Numbered from the stretch's first letter, positions 1-7,800 are shown. The stretch is DNA of 18,769 nt from Pyrinomonadaceae bacterium (GCA_014379075.1 JACMMN010000060.1:1-18769); one strand, 5' to 3'. Notes: generated by a model not told the origin, from the letters alone. Numbers and translations: made by a program.

Positions 1-738
1 CTCGATTGGCTGATGCTCCACGAATTTGGCCATGAATGGTGGGCAAACCTCGTCACCGCTTCCGACTGGCGCGATTTTTGGATCCACGAAGGCTTTCAAT
101 CCTTCATGGACACGCTTTACACCGAGGAAACGAAAGGCAAAGAAGAATATTTCAAAGCCATGCAGGACCGCGCCAAAGCCACGCGAAATATGCAGCCCGT
201 AGCTCCACGCGAACCGAAGATCGCGTACCAGGTCTACATGGCCGAACCCGATTACCTAAAATCCGACGGCGACATCTACGGCAAAGGCGCCGTCGTCCTC
301 CACACTTTAAGATACCTGATCGGCGATGCCGCATTCTTCCGCGCCCTCCGCCGCATGGCCTACCCAACCAAAGCCATGGAAAAAATCACCGATGGCCGCC
401 AAACAAGACTAGTCAACACCGACGATTTCCTCACCATCGCCGAACAGGAATCGAAAATGGAGCTTGACTGGTTCTTCGAGATGTACCTGCGGCAGCCGAA
501 ACTTCCGGAGTTGAAAACCGCTATCGGCGACTATCGAGAAGAGCCTAATGCGGCTTCGAAAAAAACGATGCTCCTCCGATGGGTCACCCCAAACGATATG
601 CCATTTCCAATGCCGGTCGAAGTCGTTGTCGACGGTAAAACCCTGCGTGTCGAGCTGAAAGGCGGCAAAGGCAACGTGATATTCACCGGCGACGCACCGA
701 TTGTCGATCCGAAGGGTTGGGTTTTGAAGGCACAATAG
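1..738 (+). CDS. M1 family zinc metallopeptidase (aminopeptidase), C-terminal part, 5' end cut by window
   Basis: This is the 3' portion of a gluzincin aminopeptidase that removes N-terminal residues from peptides. The frame is open to base 1 (L-D-W-L precedes the Met at 13), so that Met is internal. Counting from it, HEFGH at residues 3-7 gives two zinc ligands and the general base, and E26 in WIHEGF, 18 residues after the second His, is the third ligand, which is the M1 pattern HEXXH-X18-E. Y89 in YGKG matches the catalytic tyrosine of the family. The GAMEN exopeptidase motif would lie before the window. A beta-rich domain follows from about residue 160. The stop TAG at 736-738 directly abuts the next ATG, which suggests co-transcription and coupled translation. 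The family call is secure. Substrate and cell location cannot be judged without the N-terminus. Confidence 0.93.
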   Translation, partial: LDWLMLHEFGHEWWANLVTASDWRDFWIHEGFQSFMDTLYTEETKGKEEYFKAMQDRAKATRNMQPVAPREPKIAYQVYMAEPDYLKSDGDIYGKGAVVLHTLRYLIGDAAFFRALRRMAYPTKAMEKITDGRQTRLVNTDDFLTIAEQESKMELDWFFEMYLRQPKLPELKTAIGDYREEPNAASKKTMLLRWVTPNDMPFPMPVEVVVDGKTLRVELKGGKGNVIFTGDAPIVDPKGWVLKAQ

Positions 739-1149
739 ATGCAAAAAATCGAAGTTACATCCAGAGTTGTAGGTTTCGTGCCTATAGATAAACACGATCA
801 TGAAGCGGCGGAACGCGCGATTGTGGCAGGTTATCCTGCGGTTGAATCTTCATTGCCACGGTTACTTGAGTGGATCCAAGATATGAATTGGCCTGTCGCC
901 CAAACGCTGGCACCTTTCCTTGCATCTATCGGTGAACCGTTAATTCCCCATTTGGAAGTTATATTTGAAACCGACGACGAAATTTGGAAGGCATGGATAA
1001 TATCGAGAATCGTCGGAGAATCATTACCCTTAGCCGTACACTTTCGGAACTATCTGGAGAAATTAGTAGATCAAGAAACAAAAGAAGAAGACGATGAGTG
1101 GGTAAGCGACAATGCACGAGACGTCTTGGCAAAGTACGGCTGGTTGTAG
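739..1149 (+). CDS. DUF5071 domain protein
   Basis: This 136-residue soluble acidic protein has no signal peptide. The stretch from the P-x-D-K-H-D motif (residues 15-20) through GYPAVE, LLEWIQDMNWPVAQ and LASIGEPLIPHL is recognised as the DUF5071 family, whose function is not known. The fold looks helical, with HEAT-like amphipathic helices. The start ATG directly follows the stop of the peptidase gene, and GAAGG at 726-730 lies 8 nt upstream as a plausible ribosome-binding site, so the two genes probably share an mRNA. Single-gene DUF5071 proteins are common beside unrelated genes, so the pairing with the peptidase may not be functional. No catalytic residues can be named. Confidence 0.82.
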   Translation: MQKIEVTSRVVGFVPIDKHDHEAAERAIVAGYPAVESSLPRLLEWIQDMNWPVAQTLAPFLASIGEPLIPHLEVIFETDDEIWKAWIISRIVGESLPLAVHFRNYLEKLVDQETKEEDDEWVSDNARDVLAKYGWL

Positions 1150-1166
1150 TTTTTTAAACCGCATTA

Positions 1167-1193
1167 TTGGGATTTATTTCTATTGCATATAAT
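1167..1193 (+). promoter_or_regulatory. Candidate promoter of the toxin-antitoxin locus
   Basis: A perfect -10 box TATAAT lies at 1188-1193, about 26 nt before the antitoxin ATG at 1220. TTGGGA at 1167-1172 is a possible -35 with a short 15-bp spacer; TTATTG at 1164-1169 is the alternative with 18 bp. The gap is AT-rich compared with the flanking genes. No clear operator palindrome was seen. Confidence 0.45.
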
Positions 1194-1219
1194 CGATTCA
1201 ATTTATTCTAGTAACAATC

Positions 1220-1435
1220 ATGAGCATTCTTCTTGATGAAATTTTAGAGCTGCCTGTTGCGGAGCGAATAAAACTCGTGGAAGAAATTTGGGACAGCATT
1301 AATGGCTCCCCTGAGGCAGTTCACATCACACCTGAACAAAAGGCAGAACTCGGCCGAAGACTTGAGGATCACCGTGCGAATCCCGGTGGAAACTTTTCAT
1401 GGGATGAGATCAAGGCGGAAGCCCTTTCCCGCTAA
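1220..1435 (+). CDS. Addiction module antitoxin (putative addiction module component family)
   Basis: This 71-residue protein matches the small antitoxins of the TIGR02574/PF09720 type. The hallmarks are the N-terminal I-L-x-L-P-V-A-E-R-I-K-L-V-E-E-I-W-D-S-I helix (residues about 8-27), the T-P-E-Q-K-A-E-L motif (about 37-44) and a C-terminal S-W-D-E-I-K. In the family it neutralises a RelE/ParE-type toxin encoded immediately downstream, and the pair usually represses its own promoter. Here the stop TAA at 1433-1435 overlaps the ATG of the toxin relic at 1435, the typical coupled arrangement. No Shine-Dalgarno sequence precedes the ATG. The antitoxin frame is intact although the toxin is broken. 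Confidence in the family is high. Confidence 0.88.
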   Translation: MSILLDEILELPVAERIKLVEEIWDSINGSPEAVHITPEQKAELGRRLEDHRANPGGNFSWDEIKAEALSR

Positions 1436-1738
1436 TGAAGTTTAACTCTTGAAATTCGTCCGGCCGCCCGCCGCGAATTTGATGAAGCCTCGGACTGGTA
1501 ACGGGACGAAGACCCGATTCTCAGGGATAAGTTTGTTTCCTCCGTCGAAAAGACGCTCGTTGACCTATCCCGAACGCCGCTCGCATATCCTGTTGTATAT
1601 GGCTCGGAAGTTCACCGGGCCACAGTCAAACGATTTCCCTATTCAATATTCTTTACTGTAGAAAAAGAACTTGTCATAGTTCTGTCAATTTTTCATGACA
1701 GCAGAAATCCGATCATCTGGCGCGGCCGCATTGGTTAA
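1435..1738 (+). pseudogene. Broken RelE/ParE family toxin (frameshift plus nonsense codon)
   Basis: Reading from ATG 1435 gives only M-K-F-N-S before TGA at 1450. Removing one A from the AA at 1444-1445 gives M-K-F-T-L-E-I-R-P-A-A-R-R-E-F-D-E-A-S-D-W, a normal RelE/ParE start. That second frame then meets TAA at 1499-1501, where the family normally has Tyr (D-W-Y), and continues open to TAA 1736-1738. The remaining frame reads S-V-E-K-T-L, V-H-R-A-T-V-K-R-F-P-Y and S-I-F-H-D-S-R-N-P-I-I-W-R-G-R, all typical of these ribosome-dependent or gyrase-directed toxins. The corrected length is about 100 residues, normal for the family. Two lesions within 60 bp argue for real decay rather than one sequencing error, but read-level checking is warranted. 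No other toxin is visible nearby. Confidence 0.86.
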
Positions 1739-2143
1739 CCTTCAAGACCGATCCTAAGAATTTTTTCGTACGCTCCGGGAACGCGGACGCCGCGGTGACG
1801 CGAAAGCTCCGGCCGACGCAGTGCCGCCAAAATTATCCCCTCCGACGCGGCACCGGCCAAAAATGGGATCAGGATGTGCGACCTCGAAACCTTTTTGCGA
1901 TGCCTCGACGGCGGTATTTTTCCTTATTTAATGCAGTTCGTGGAAAATTCTTAACACCGTTGTCCGCGAACAACATGAAACAAAAAAACAAGAAAAACAA
2001 GCCGTCAATTACCCAGATTGAATGTCAGCGCCATGGGATTAGGGCACCATCCGGTGACAATTCAAATTGCCCGTTTTCGCCTTTTTTGGTATTTTATAAA
2101 GTTACGCGTTTATTAATAATTGTTATCAAACAGGAATTTTATA
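1739..2143 (+). other. Long leader/intergenic region before the E1 gene
   Basis: These 405 bp separate the toxin relic from the E1 gene. No convincing gene was found: the open frame running through 1795-2184 has low-complexity, family-less content and merges into the E1 start region. A GC-rich stem-loop can form at 1811-1858: GTGCCGC (1821-1827) pairs with GCGGCAC (1847-1853), and GGCCG (1811-1815) with CGGCC (1854-1858), leaving a 5-nt bulge and a 19-nt loop. The downstream half (about 1915-2143) is AT-rich and contains the likely promoter. Confidence 0.5.
2067..2095 (+). promoter_or_regulatory. Candidate promoter of the E1 dehydrogenase gene
   Basis: TTGCCC at 2067-2072 and TATTTT at 2090-2095 are separated by 17 bp, an acceptable sigma-70-like pair about 50 nt before the ATG at 2144. 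TTATAA at 2094-2099 is an alternative -10. The region is AT-rich, so chance matches are possible. Confidence 0.35.
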
Positions 2144-4444
2144 ATGGCAACTCCAACAAAGAAACTGAGCCCGGCAAGCAATAAAACAAAGAGCAAAAAG
2201 ACTGTAACGGCCACAAAAGAGATCGTCGCCGAAAAAGCTAAAACGACCGAAGCGGACGGATATATGGAAGCGGCAAAAACCCATAAAACCGCGAAGGCCG
2301 AAACCCCGAAGGCCGTAAAAGCCGCGAAATCGTCCGGCAACGGCAGTGCGAAATATCACGGATTGGACGCCAAAACGCTGGTCGGGCTTTATCGCACGAT
2401 GTATATGTCGCGGCGGATCGACGATAAGGAAATTCAGCTAAAAGGGCAGAACAAGATATTTTTCCAGATCTCCGGTGCCGGCCACGAAGGCGTTCTCGCC
2501 GGTGCGGCTCTTGCAATGAAGCCCGCGTACGATTGGTTTTTTCCGTATTACCGTGACCGCGCGCTGATGCTCGGGCTTGGGATGACGGCTCAGGAGATGC
2601 TGTGGTCGGCGGTCGGGGCTGAGAAGGACCCGAATTCGCATGGGCGACAGATGCCTTCGCATTGGGGGCATAAGGATTTGAATGTTCCGTCGCAATCTTC
2701 CTGCACGGGCACGCAGGCCTTGCATGCGGTTGGTGCGGCGGAAGCTGGTTACCGGGCCGGTTTGGTGAAGGGAATGCAGGACAAGGTCACCGGCTTCAAA
2801 GGTGACGAGGTCGTCTATATGTCGATCGGCGACGGCACTACCAGCGAGGGCGAGGTTTGGGAAGCTTTGAATACTGCCTGCAACTTGAAACTGCCGGTAA
2901 TTTTTGTCGTCGAAGACAACGGTTACGCTATCTCGACACCGGTCGAAGTCGGCACGGCCGGCGGCGATATTTCCAAATTGGTTTCGGGTTTCCCGAATCT
3001 TTACATGCAGAAGATCGACGGCACCGATCCGCTCGAAAGCTACGCGGCTTTTGTCCGTGCGGTCGATTACTGCAGAAAGCGGAAAGGCCCGTCATTCGTC
3101 CATGCGAAAGTCACGCGGCCATACTCACATTCGCTTTCGGACGACGAAAAGCTTTATCGCCCGGCCGAAGAACTGCAAGCCGATGCGGCCATCGACACGA
3201 TCAAAACCTACGCCGAATTTCTGATGACCGAAGGCATCGCGTCTTCGGAAGCTCTCGAAAAACTGCGTAAGGAAGTCGATGCGGAAATTAATGAAGCGGC
3301 GGACATAGCGCTCGTAACGCCGCAGCCTGCACCGGAAACTGCGCTCCGAAATGTGTTTTCTCCCGACATCGACCCGACTTCGAAAGAGTTTGACACGGAG
3401 GAAGGAGCCGAACTTTCTGGGACCCCGGGAACGATGGTCGATCTGATCAACCGCTGTATGCACGAGGAAATGGAACGCGACGAGCGAATAGTCGTTTTCG
3501 GCGAAGACGTGGCCGATGTTTCCCGCGAAGTATACCTGGAAACCGTCAAAGGCAAAGGCGGTGTGTTCAAAGTTACGGCAAATCTACAGCGAAAATTCGG
3601 CTCGGCCCGAGTTTTCAATTCGCCGCTCGCCGAGGCAAACATTATCGGCCGTGCGGTCGGGATGGCGATCCGCAATCTGAAACCGGTCGTCGAAATTCAG
3701 TTTTTCGATTACATTTTCCCGGCCTATCACCAAATCAGAAACGAGGTAGCCGTAACGCGTTGGCGCAGCGACGGCGACACGACATGCCCAATGGTGATGC
3801 GCGTTCCGGTCGGCGGATATTTGAAAGGAGGAGCGGTTTATCATTCGCAATCCGGCACGACTATCTTCTCGCACACGCCCGGCCTAATGATCGCTTATCC
3901 ATCGACTGCTCTCGACGCGAATGGATTATTAAGGACCGCTATCCGCTGTGACGATCCGGTGCTGTTCCTTGAACACAAGCATCTTTACCGCCAGGTCTAT
4001 AACAAATCGCAGTACCCATCATCGGAATTTCTTATCCCGTTCGGCAAGGCGAGAAAGGTCCGCGAGGGAATAGATGTCACGATTGTCACATATGGAGCGT
4101 TAGTCGAACGTTCGAATCAGGCCGCAAAACGCCTCGAACAGCAGGGAATCACCGTCGATCTTATCGATCTGCGAACGCTCGTTCCATACGATTGGGAAGC
4201 AATCGCCGAATCCGTAAAGAAAACCTCGCGCGTATTAGTCGCACACGAAGACCCGCTTTCCTGGGGCTACGGTGCCGAAATCGCCGCCCGCATTTCAGAT
4301 GAATTATTCGAATATCTCGACGCACCAGTCCGCCGCGTCGGTGCGACCGATACTTTTGTCGCCTATGCGCCACAGGTAGAAGATTTTATTCTGCCGCAAT
4401 CGGAAGACGTTGAAAAAGCCGTGCTGGAGCTTATGAAGTACTGA
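2144..4444 (+). CDS. Fused 2-oxoacid dehydrogenase E1 component, alpha and beta subunits in one chain
   Basis: This 766-residue thiamine-diphosphate enzyme decarboxylates a 2-oxoacid and passes the acyl group to the lipoyl arm of E2. Residues 1 to about 70 form a lysine/alanine-rich tail (16 Lys in 70). The E1-alpha half spans about 75-400: the ThDP/Mg motif runs from GDG (229-231) to N259 in VVEDN, and the loop R325-P-Y-S-H-S-L-S-D-D is conserved in the branched-chain and pyruvate E1-alpha family. The E1-beta half starts near residue 430; E454 in FGEDV is the glutamate expected to contact the aminopyrimidine ring. Start ATG 2144 is chosen over the in-frame TTG at 2120 because AGGA (2132-2135) lies 8 nt upstream. 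No E2 or E3 gene is in the window. The sequence resembles 2-oxoisovalerate-type more than AceE-type enzymes, but the substrate is not settled. Confidence 0.93.
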   Translation: MATPTKKLSPASNKTKSKKTVTATKEIVAEKAKTTEADGYMEAAKTHKTAKAETPKAVKAAKSSGNGSAKYHGLDAKTLVGLYRTMYMSRRIDDKEIQLKGQNKIFFQISGAGHEGVLAGAALAMKPAYDWFFPYYRDRALMLGLGMTAQEMLWSAVGAEKDPNSHGRQMPSHWGHKDLNVPSQSSCTGTQALHAVGAAEAGYRAGLVKGMQDKVTGFKGDEVVYMSIGDGTTSEGEVWEALNTACNLKLPVIFVVEDNGYAISTPVEVGTAGGDISKLVSGFPNLYMQKIDGTDPLESYAAFVRAVDYCRKRKGPSFVHAKVTRPYSHSLSDDEKLYRPAEELQADAAIDTIKTYAEFLMTEGIASSEALEKLRKEVDAEINEAADIALVTPQPAPETALRNVFSPDIDPTSKEFDTEEGAELSGTPGTMVDLINRCMHEEMERDERIVVFGEDVADVSREVYLETVKGKGGVFKVTANLQRKFGSARVFNSPLAEANIIGRAVGMAIRNLKPVVEIQFFDYIFPAYHQIRNEVAVTRWRSDGDTTCPMVMRVPVGGYLKGGAVYHSQSGTTIFSHTPGLMIAYPSTALDANGLLRTAIRCDDPVLFLEHKHLYRQVYNKSQYPSSEFLIPFGKARKVREGIDVTIVTYGALVERSNQAAKRLEQQGITVDLIDLRTLVPYDWEAIAESVKKTSRVLVAHEDPLSWGYGAEIAARISDELFEYLDAPVRRVGATDTFVAYAPQVEDFILPQSEDVEKAVLELMKY

Positions 4445-4447
4445 TTT

Positions 4448-4500
4448 ACAGGGATAACAGGATGAAGAGGATATAAACCCCCTTCGATACTATTATCCCC
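4448..4500. repeat. Intergenic inverted element A (9-nt units) between convergent genes
   Basis: The left arm holds three 9-nt units starting at 4448: ACAGGGATA, ACAGGATGA, AGAGGATAT. The right arm is eroded, but TTATCCC at 4493-4499 is the exact reverse complement of GGGATAA at 4451-4457. The element fills almost the whole gap between the E1 stop (4444) and the stop of the minus-strand gene (4502). Confidence 0.55.
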
Positions 4501-4501
4501 G

Positions 4502-5299
4502 TTAATTCTTAATCTTATATATTCCGACGCCAAGACGTTCCGCGAATCCCTCGTCAACCAACTGGTGGTTCGCCAGTCCTGATTCCCAACGCGCAAATCC
4601 GAAAGCTCTCGAATAATCCCCGAGCAAAGTCATTCCGCACATATGCAAATAAGCGCGGCCTATCTCGCGGACGGCTTCTTCGCGGGTAACTTTTTTTGAT
4701 AATTCTTTGGGAAAGCGGGCTTCGGCGAGCGTCCAGATGTAGGTGAATTTTGGTACGTAGAGCACTTCCTGCGGTACGACCTTCATTTTTCGCTGAAGTT
4801 CATCAATGGCTTTTGTCAGGTCTTTTTTCTCTTTGATGCCGCATTCGGCCCGCAGATCGGATGTCGCCATTTCCCATTCTTTTCGCAAAACCTTTAAAAC
4901 TTTTTGAGCGTTGGCGGAAAGCATTTCTTTCTCTTCCTTTTTCTGCACGCCCCAGATCGCTTTGAAATGCGGGATCATCCGCGGTGCCAGAAACATCGAA
5001 TTACCTTTTACCAGTTTTCCGTAATAGATCTTCCCGCGTTGAAAAACTTCGTCCTTCAGCACCCAGGCCGCGCTTGCTTCGGGGTCTTTTTGAACATTTT
5101 GCGGCATATGCGCGTCGCGGCGGCCGCAAACGGCAATGTAAACCGAAGGCAGATCTTTGCGAATATCGGTCAGTCCAAGACAGAAACCGAGATCTTCGAC
5201 CATCGCCTCGACATCCTGGGCGGTCTCAACTTTTAGCAGTTCATCACGCCGCCATTTGCGGTCGCGATACTGTTCGATCTCTTCAGGCAAGGATTGCAT
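4502..5299 (-). CDS. AlkZ-related winged-helix protein
   Basis: This 265-residue cytoplasmic protein has no signal peptide or membrane segment. The order of motifs, T-A-Q-D-V-E-A-M-V-E-D-L-G-F-C (about 27-41), V-Y-I-A-V-C-G-R-R (about 53-61), G-K-I-Y-Y-G-K-L (about 89-96) and a middle segment of helix-turn-helix character (about 128-175), resembles the proteins labelled AlkZ-related, distant relatives of the DNA glycosylase AlkZ/YcaQ with tandem winged-helix folds. AlkZ itself removes alkylated or crosslinked bases. The catalytic Gln-rich motif of true AlkZ could not be identified here, so glycosylase activity should not be assumed. No Shine-Dalgarno sequence is evident before ATG 5299. It converges with the E1 gene and lies downstream of the glycine-zipper gene, separated by hairpin element B. 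The assignment is from recall of the family pattern and is moderately certain. Confidence 0.6.
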   Translation of the reverse strand: MQSLPEEIEQYRDRKWRRDELLKVETAQDVEAMVEDLGFCLGLTDIRKDLPSVYIAVCGRRDAHMPQNVQKDPEASAAWVLKDEVFQRGKIYYGKLVKGNSMFLAPRMIPHFKAIWGVQKKEEKEMLSANAQKVLKVLRKEWEMATSDLRAECGIKEKKDLTKAIDELQRKMKVVPQEVLYVPKFTYIWTLAEARFPKELSKKVTREEAVREIGRAYLHMCGMTLLGDYSRAFGFARWESGLANHQLVDEGFAERLGVGIYKIKN

Positions 5300-5332
5300 A
5301 AGGCATTAAACCATAGGGTTAAAACGAATGGC

Positions 5333-5392
5333 CGCAAAAAGGCACAAGAGGCGCAAAAAAAGATTTTTTTTGCGCCTCTGTGCCTTTTTGCG
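5333..5392. repeat. Intergenic inverted element B (9-nt units), near-perfect 60-bp hairpin
   Basis: The arm 5333-5361 and the arm 5365-5392 are reverse complements apart from one extra A at 5347, with a 3-nt loop. The units read CGCAAAAAG, GCACAGAGG, CGCAAAAAA. It starts 17 nt past the stop of the glycine-zipper gene. The RNA would fold strongly, but no U-run follows on either strand, so it is not a textbook terminator. Confidence 0.9.
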
Positions 5393-5409
5393 AGTATATG
5401 GTTTTCGGC

Positions 5410-7041
5410 TTAATTCTCGCTGAGCTGCTGATTATTCCGGATTGGCGAAGAGGACTGAACGGTAATTGTCGAACCCTTTAACAATTGCACGTCGTCGCGG
5501 CCCTGGTAAATCACCGAACCTGCTCCGGCACCACCACCAATAATAGCTCCGATCGCCGCGCCTTTAGCGCCGCCAGCGATGGCACCGATGATTGCTCCAG
5601 CAGCGCCGCCGATTCCACCACGTTTGACGGTCTCTTTTGTTTGGCTGTCGCCTCGGACCGTACCTTCCGTATCGACTTTTACGGTTTTACCGTATTGGTC
5701 TTTAATGCCTTGGAGCGAGCCGGCGAAGTCGTATGCTTTGCCGTCGCGCATTGTTATACGCTCGAAATTGAATGTAAGATTTGAGCTTCCGGAAATCCTG
5801 CCCGAACGCCCGACGCCGGAGAGGTAGCCTTCTATAACAGCACCGCGGTATTCGTCAGGCGATTGCACGGTCATCCTGAAACGGTCATTGTTCTGCGAGA
5901 CTTTCGTGTTGATCTCATTTTCTAAAACCGCTGTTACTATCGTCCCGTTCGGCACAGTAAATTCACCGATTCTCGGTGTGTTTATACTCGGCGTACTACC
6001 GTATGTGCCGATTTTGTCTGCCGGATCGTTGCTCGAATATGTTCCGATGTCCGAAGCGTTTCCGCCGGTATTTGGTTCGATACCGAGCCCGGCGACCACG
6101 TCGGTTTTATTGTAAACGCTGTCGGCGAAGACGGTTTCGGTCAGATATTCGGTCGTGATCCGCCGCGTGACCTTCATTGTCCGCCCGCTGTCCGTTGGTG
6201 CGAACGTGATCGTATAATCGGTTTCGCCGCCAAGGCTTGATAATGTTAGTTCCTCGCCGCGAAGCGTGGCACGAACGCGAATCGTCCGGCCGCCTGCATT
6301 TTCGGTTTTCTCGCGGCCGTCGGCGATGATCGTGATCGGAGCGGCCTTTGAAGAAGCAAGAGTTACCTGATTGCCGCGAACATCCAGAGCGATCTGCTCC
6401 GGTGCTTCGAGCTTAGATTCCAGGTCCTGTCTTTGAGCGTTTCCGACCTTACTGTTCGCAATAATATCCGCTGTATTCTCGCTTTTAGCTGCATCAAGCC
6501 GGTAGGTACCGGTCAATCCGCTGTTGAAATTTGTCGAACGGCCCGGAGCCGGATAGGTGCCTGTGTCCCGGCCGGTGTTCGGATAGCTGGAATTATTGCC
6601 GGCGTTCCAGTCTGGTGAAACGCCGTAGCTATTCGCCAGTCGATCCAGAAGCGTTCGAATAGCCGTCCAATCCGTTTGAAGTTTTCCGTTCTGGGGGTTT
6701 GAGATCAGAAATTGATCGACAACCTGTGCCGAGCGGAGGAGACCGGAAACGTCGTCGCGGTTTTCGCGTTTTGCCATGAGATTCTCGTCAAAAGCGTTTA
6801 CCTTCTCCTGAAAATCACGCAAGTCCGCGGAAATGGTGCCGGTGTCCCGCGGATCGGCGGAGCTGCTTTTTAGCTGATATTCCAGGCTGTATTGAAAATC
6901 ATCGATCTTCGAATTCAGGCTGCGGACGATGTCGCGGGTTTCGCGCTCGTTCCGCCGCTGGGCGTCAGCCTGTTCTGCAATACCGAAAACCATCAAACCG
7001 ATTGCCGCATAAACAGAAAAAAACTTCGTATACCGTCTCAT
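5410..7041 (-). CDS. Secreted glycine-zipper protein of unknown function
   Basis: This 543-residue exported protein starts at ATG 7041, preceded by GGAG 8 nt upstream; the longer open frame to 7200 lacks such a site. Residues 1-27 are a signal peptide (R-R-Y then a hydrophobic run ending A-D-A before Q). A helical charged segment follows (about 30-145). Next come a Pro/Thr/Gly-rich linker and a beta-rich domain beginning G-T-Y-R-L-D (about 180-310). A second beta-rich domain then has the P-N-G-T-I-V-T-A-V-L pattern and an S-G-R-I-S-G-S-S-N-L-T-F core. A glycine zipper at about 475-511 (repeated G-A-I-I-G/G-A-A-I-G) probably inserts in or packs against a membrane. The C-terminus reads K-G-S-T-I-T-V. 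The glycine zipper suggests outer-membrane or periplasmic association. No enzyme motif was seen. Divergent from the OsmC gene across a 165-bp gap. Confidence 0.8.
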   Translation of the reverse strand: MRRYTKFFSVYAAIGLMVFGIAEQADAQRRNERETRDIVRSLNSKIDDFQYSLEYQLKSSSADPRDTGTISADLRDFQEKVNAFDENLMAKRENRDDVSGLLRSAQVVDQFLISNPQNGKLQTDWTAIRTLLDRLANSYGVSPDWNAGNNSSYPNTGRDTGTYPAPGRSTNFNSGLTGTYRLDAAKSENTADIIANSKVGNAQRQDLESKLEAPEQIALDVRGNQVTLASSKAAPITIIADGREKTENAGGRTIRVRATLRGEELTLSSLGGETDYTITFAPTDSGRTMKVTRRITTEYLTETVFADSVYNKTDVVAGLGIEPNTGGNASDIGTYSSNDPADKIGTYGSTPSINTPRIGEFTVPNGTIVTAVLENEINTKVSQNNDRFRMTVQSPDEYRGAVIEGYLSGVGRSGRISGSSNLTFNFERITMRDGKAYDFAGSLQGIKDQYGKTVKVDTEGTVRGDSQTKETVKRGGIGGAAGAIIGAIAGGAKGAAIGAIIGGGAGAGSVIYQGRDDVQLLKGSTITVQSSSPIRNNQQLSEN

Positions 7042-7206
7042 AAACTTATCTCCAAATTTGGCTGAATGAATACGCAGACTTCCGCCGCATCTCAATATGA
7101 AGCATTTTTTATACCAAAAGTTGTTCGCGGGTTTCGGGCGGAATATTTGCCGAAATACTATGATAAAATCGGGCTGAAAAGGAGGGTTCGAATAAAACAA
7201 TAATTT

Positions 7207-7629
7207 ATGTCAGACAACACGTACAAAGCGACCGTCCAATACGCCGGCGACGGATTTCTGATCGGCACGCCGCCCAGTGGCCACACCCAAACCATTGAAA
7301 CGAATGGAGATAGAAAAGCGGCACAGACACCGCTTGAGATGCTTCTGGTATCGGTTGCCGCCTGCACAGCCGCCGATGTGATCTCGATCCTTGAAAAGAA
7401 ACGCCAGGACGTTACCGATTATCGGGTCGAGATCGAAGCCACGCGCCGCGACGAATACCCGCGTGCCTTCACGGGCTTCCACATTCACCATATCGTGCAT
7501 GGACGTAGCGTTTCGGAAAAAGCCTTGTCGGACGCCATTGAATTATCCGACACAAAATATTGCTCGGTCGCCGGAACCGTCCGTCCGACGGCGGAAATCA
7601 CGACTAGCTACGAGATAATCGAAGGATAA
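7207..7629 (+). CDS. OsmC family peroxidase-like protein
   Basis: This 140-residue cytoplasmic protein matches the OsmC/YhfA-like group of thiol peroxidases. Characteristic are T-P-L-E-M-L-L-V-S-V-A-A-C-T-A-A-D-V with C53 and the second conserved cysteine C119 in K-Y-C-S-V-A-G-T, the pair that forms the redox site in the Ohr/OsmC fold. Which member (Ohr, OsmC or YhfA) it is cannot be fixed; the length and the D-V-I-S-I-L-E-K-K-R helix favour the general OsmC group. ATG 7207 is the most upstream start because TAA lies in frame at 7201. A strong GGAGGG (7181-7186) lies 20 nt upstream, too far for normal use. It is probably active against organic hydroperoxides, but it is not beside the perR set. 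Confidence 0.9.
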   Translation: MSDNTYKATVQYAGDGFLIGTPPSGHTQTIETNGDRKAAQTPLEMLLVSVAACTAADVISILEKKRQDVTDYRVEIEATRRDEYPRAFTGFHIHHIVHGRSVSEKALSDAIELSDTKYCSVAGTVRPTAEITTSYEIIEG

Positions 7630-7800
7630 GGCGACATTTCGTTCAACAACTAGAGTCAAAATCAGCTCCCGGTTTCGTAAAATGAGTGGTTGGTGCAACA
7701 TAGTTTAGATGATTTCAGTTTTCGCGACATCGCCTATTAGCATACTTGCGGGAAACGAAACGTGGAAAAACATAACATCGCTTGTCATGGCCGCAATTAA

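Noticed and set aside
1449..1661. 70-codon frame starting at TTG 1449
   Set aside because: It is an out-of-frame reading of the RelE/ParE relic; the neighbouring frame carries the recognisable toxin motifs.
1795..2184. Open frame of 129 codons between the toxin relic and the E1 gene
   Set aside because: Composition is biased (poly-K stretch, many R/P), it has no family resemblance or ribosome-binding site, and its end runs into the E1 start in another frame.
5333..5392. Classical Rho-independent terminator
   Set aside because: The stem is strong but the T-run lies within the hairpin, and no U-tract follows the stem on either strand.
7042..7206. tRNA-like GGTTCGAAT segment and possible promoter boxes in the divergent gap
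   Set aside because: No cloverleaf can be built around it, and no -35/-10 pair with proper spacing was found.
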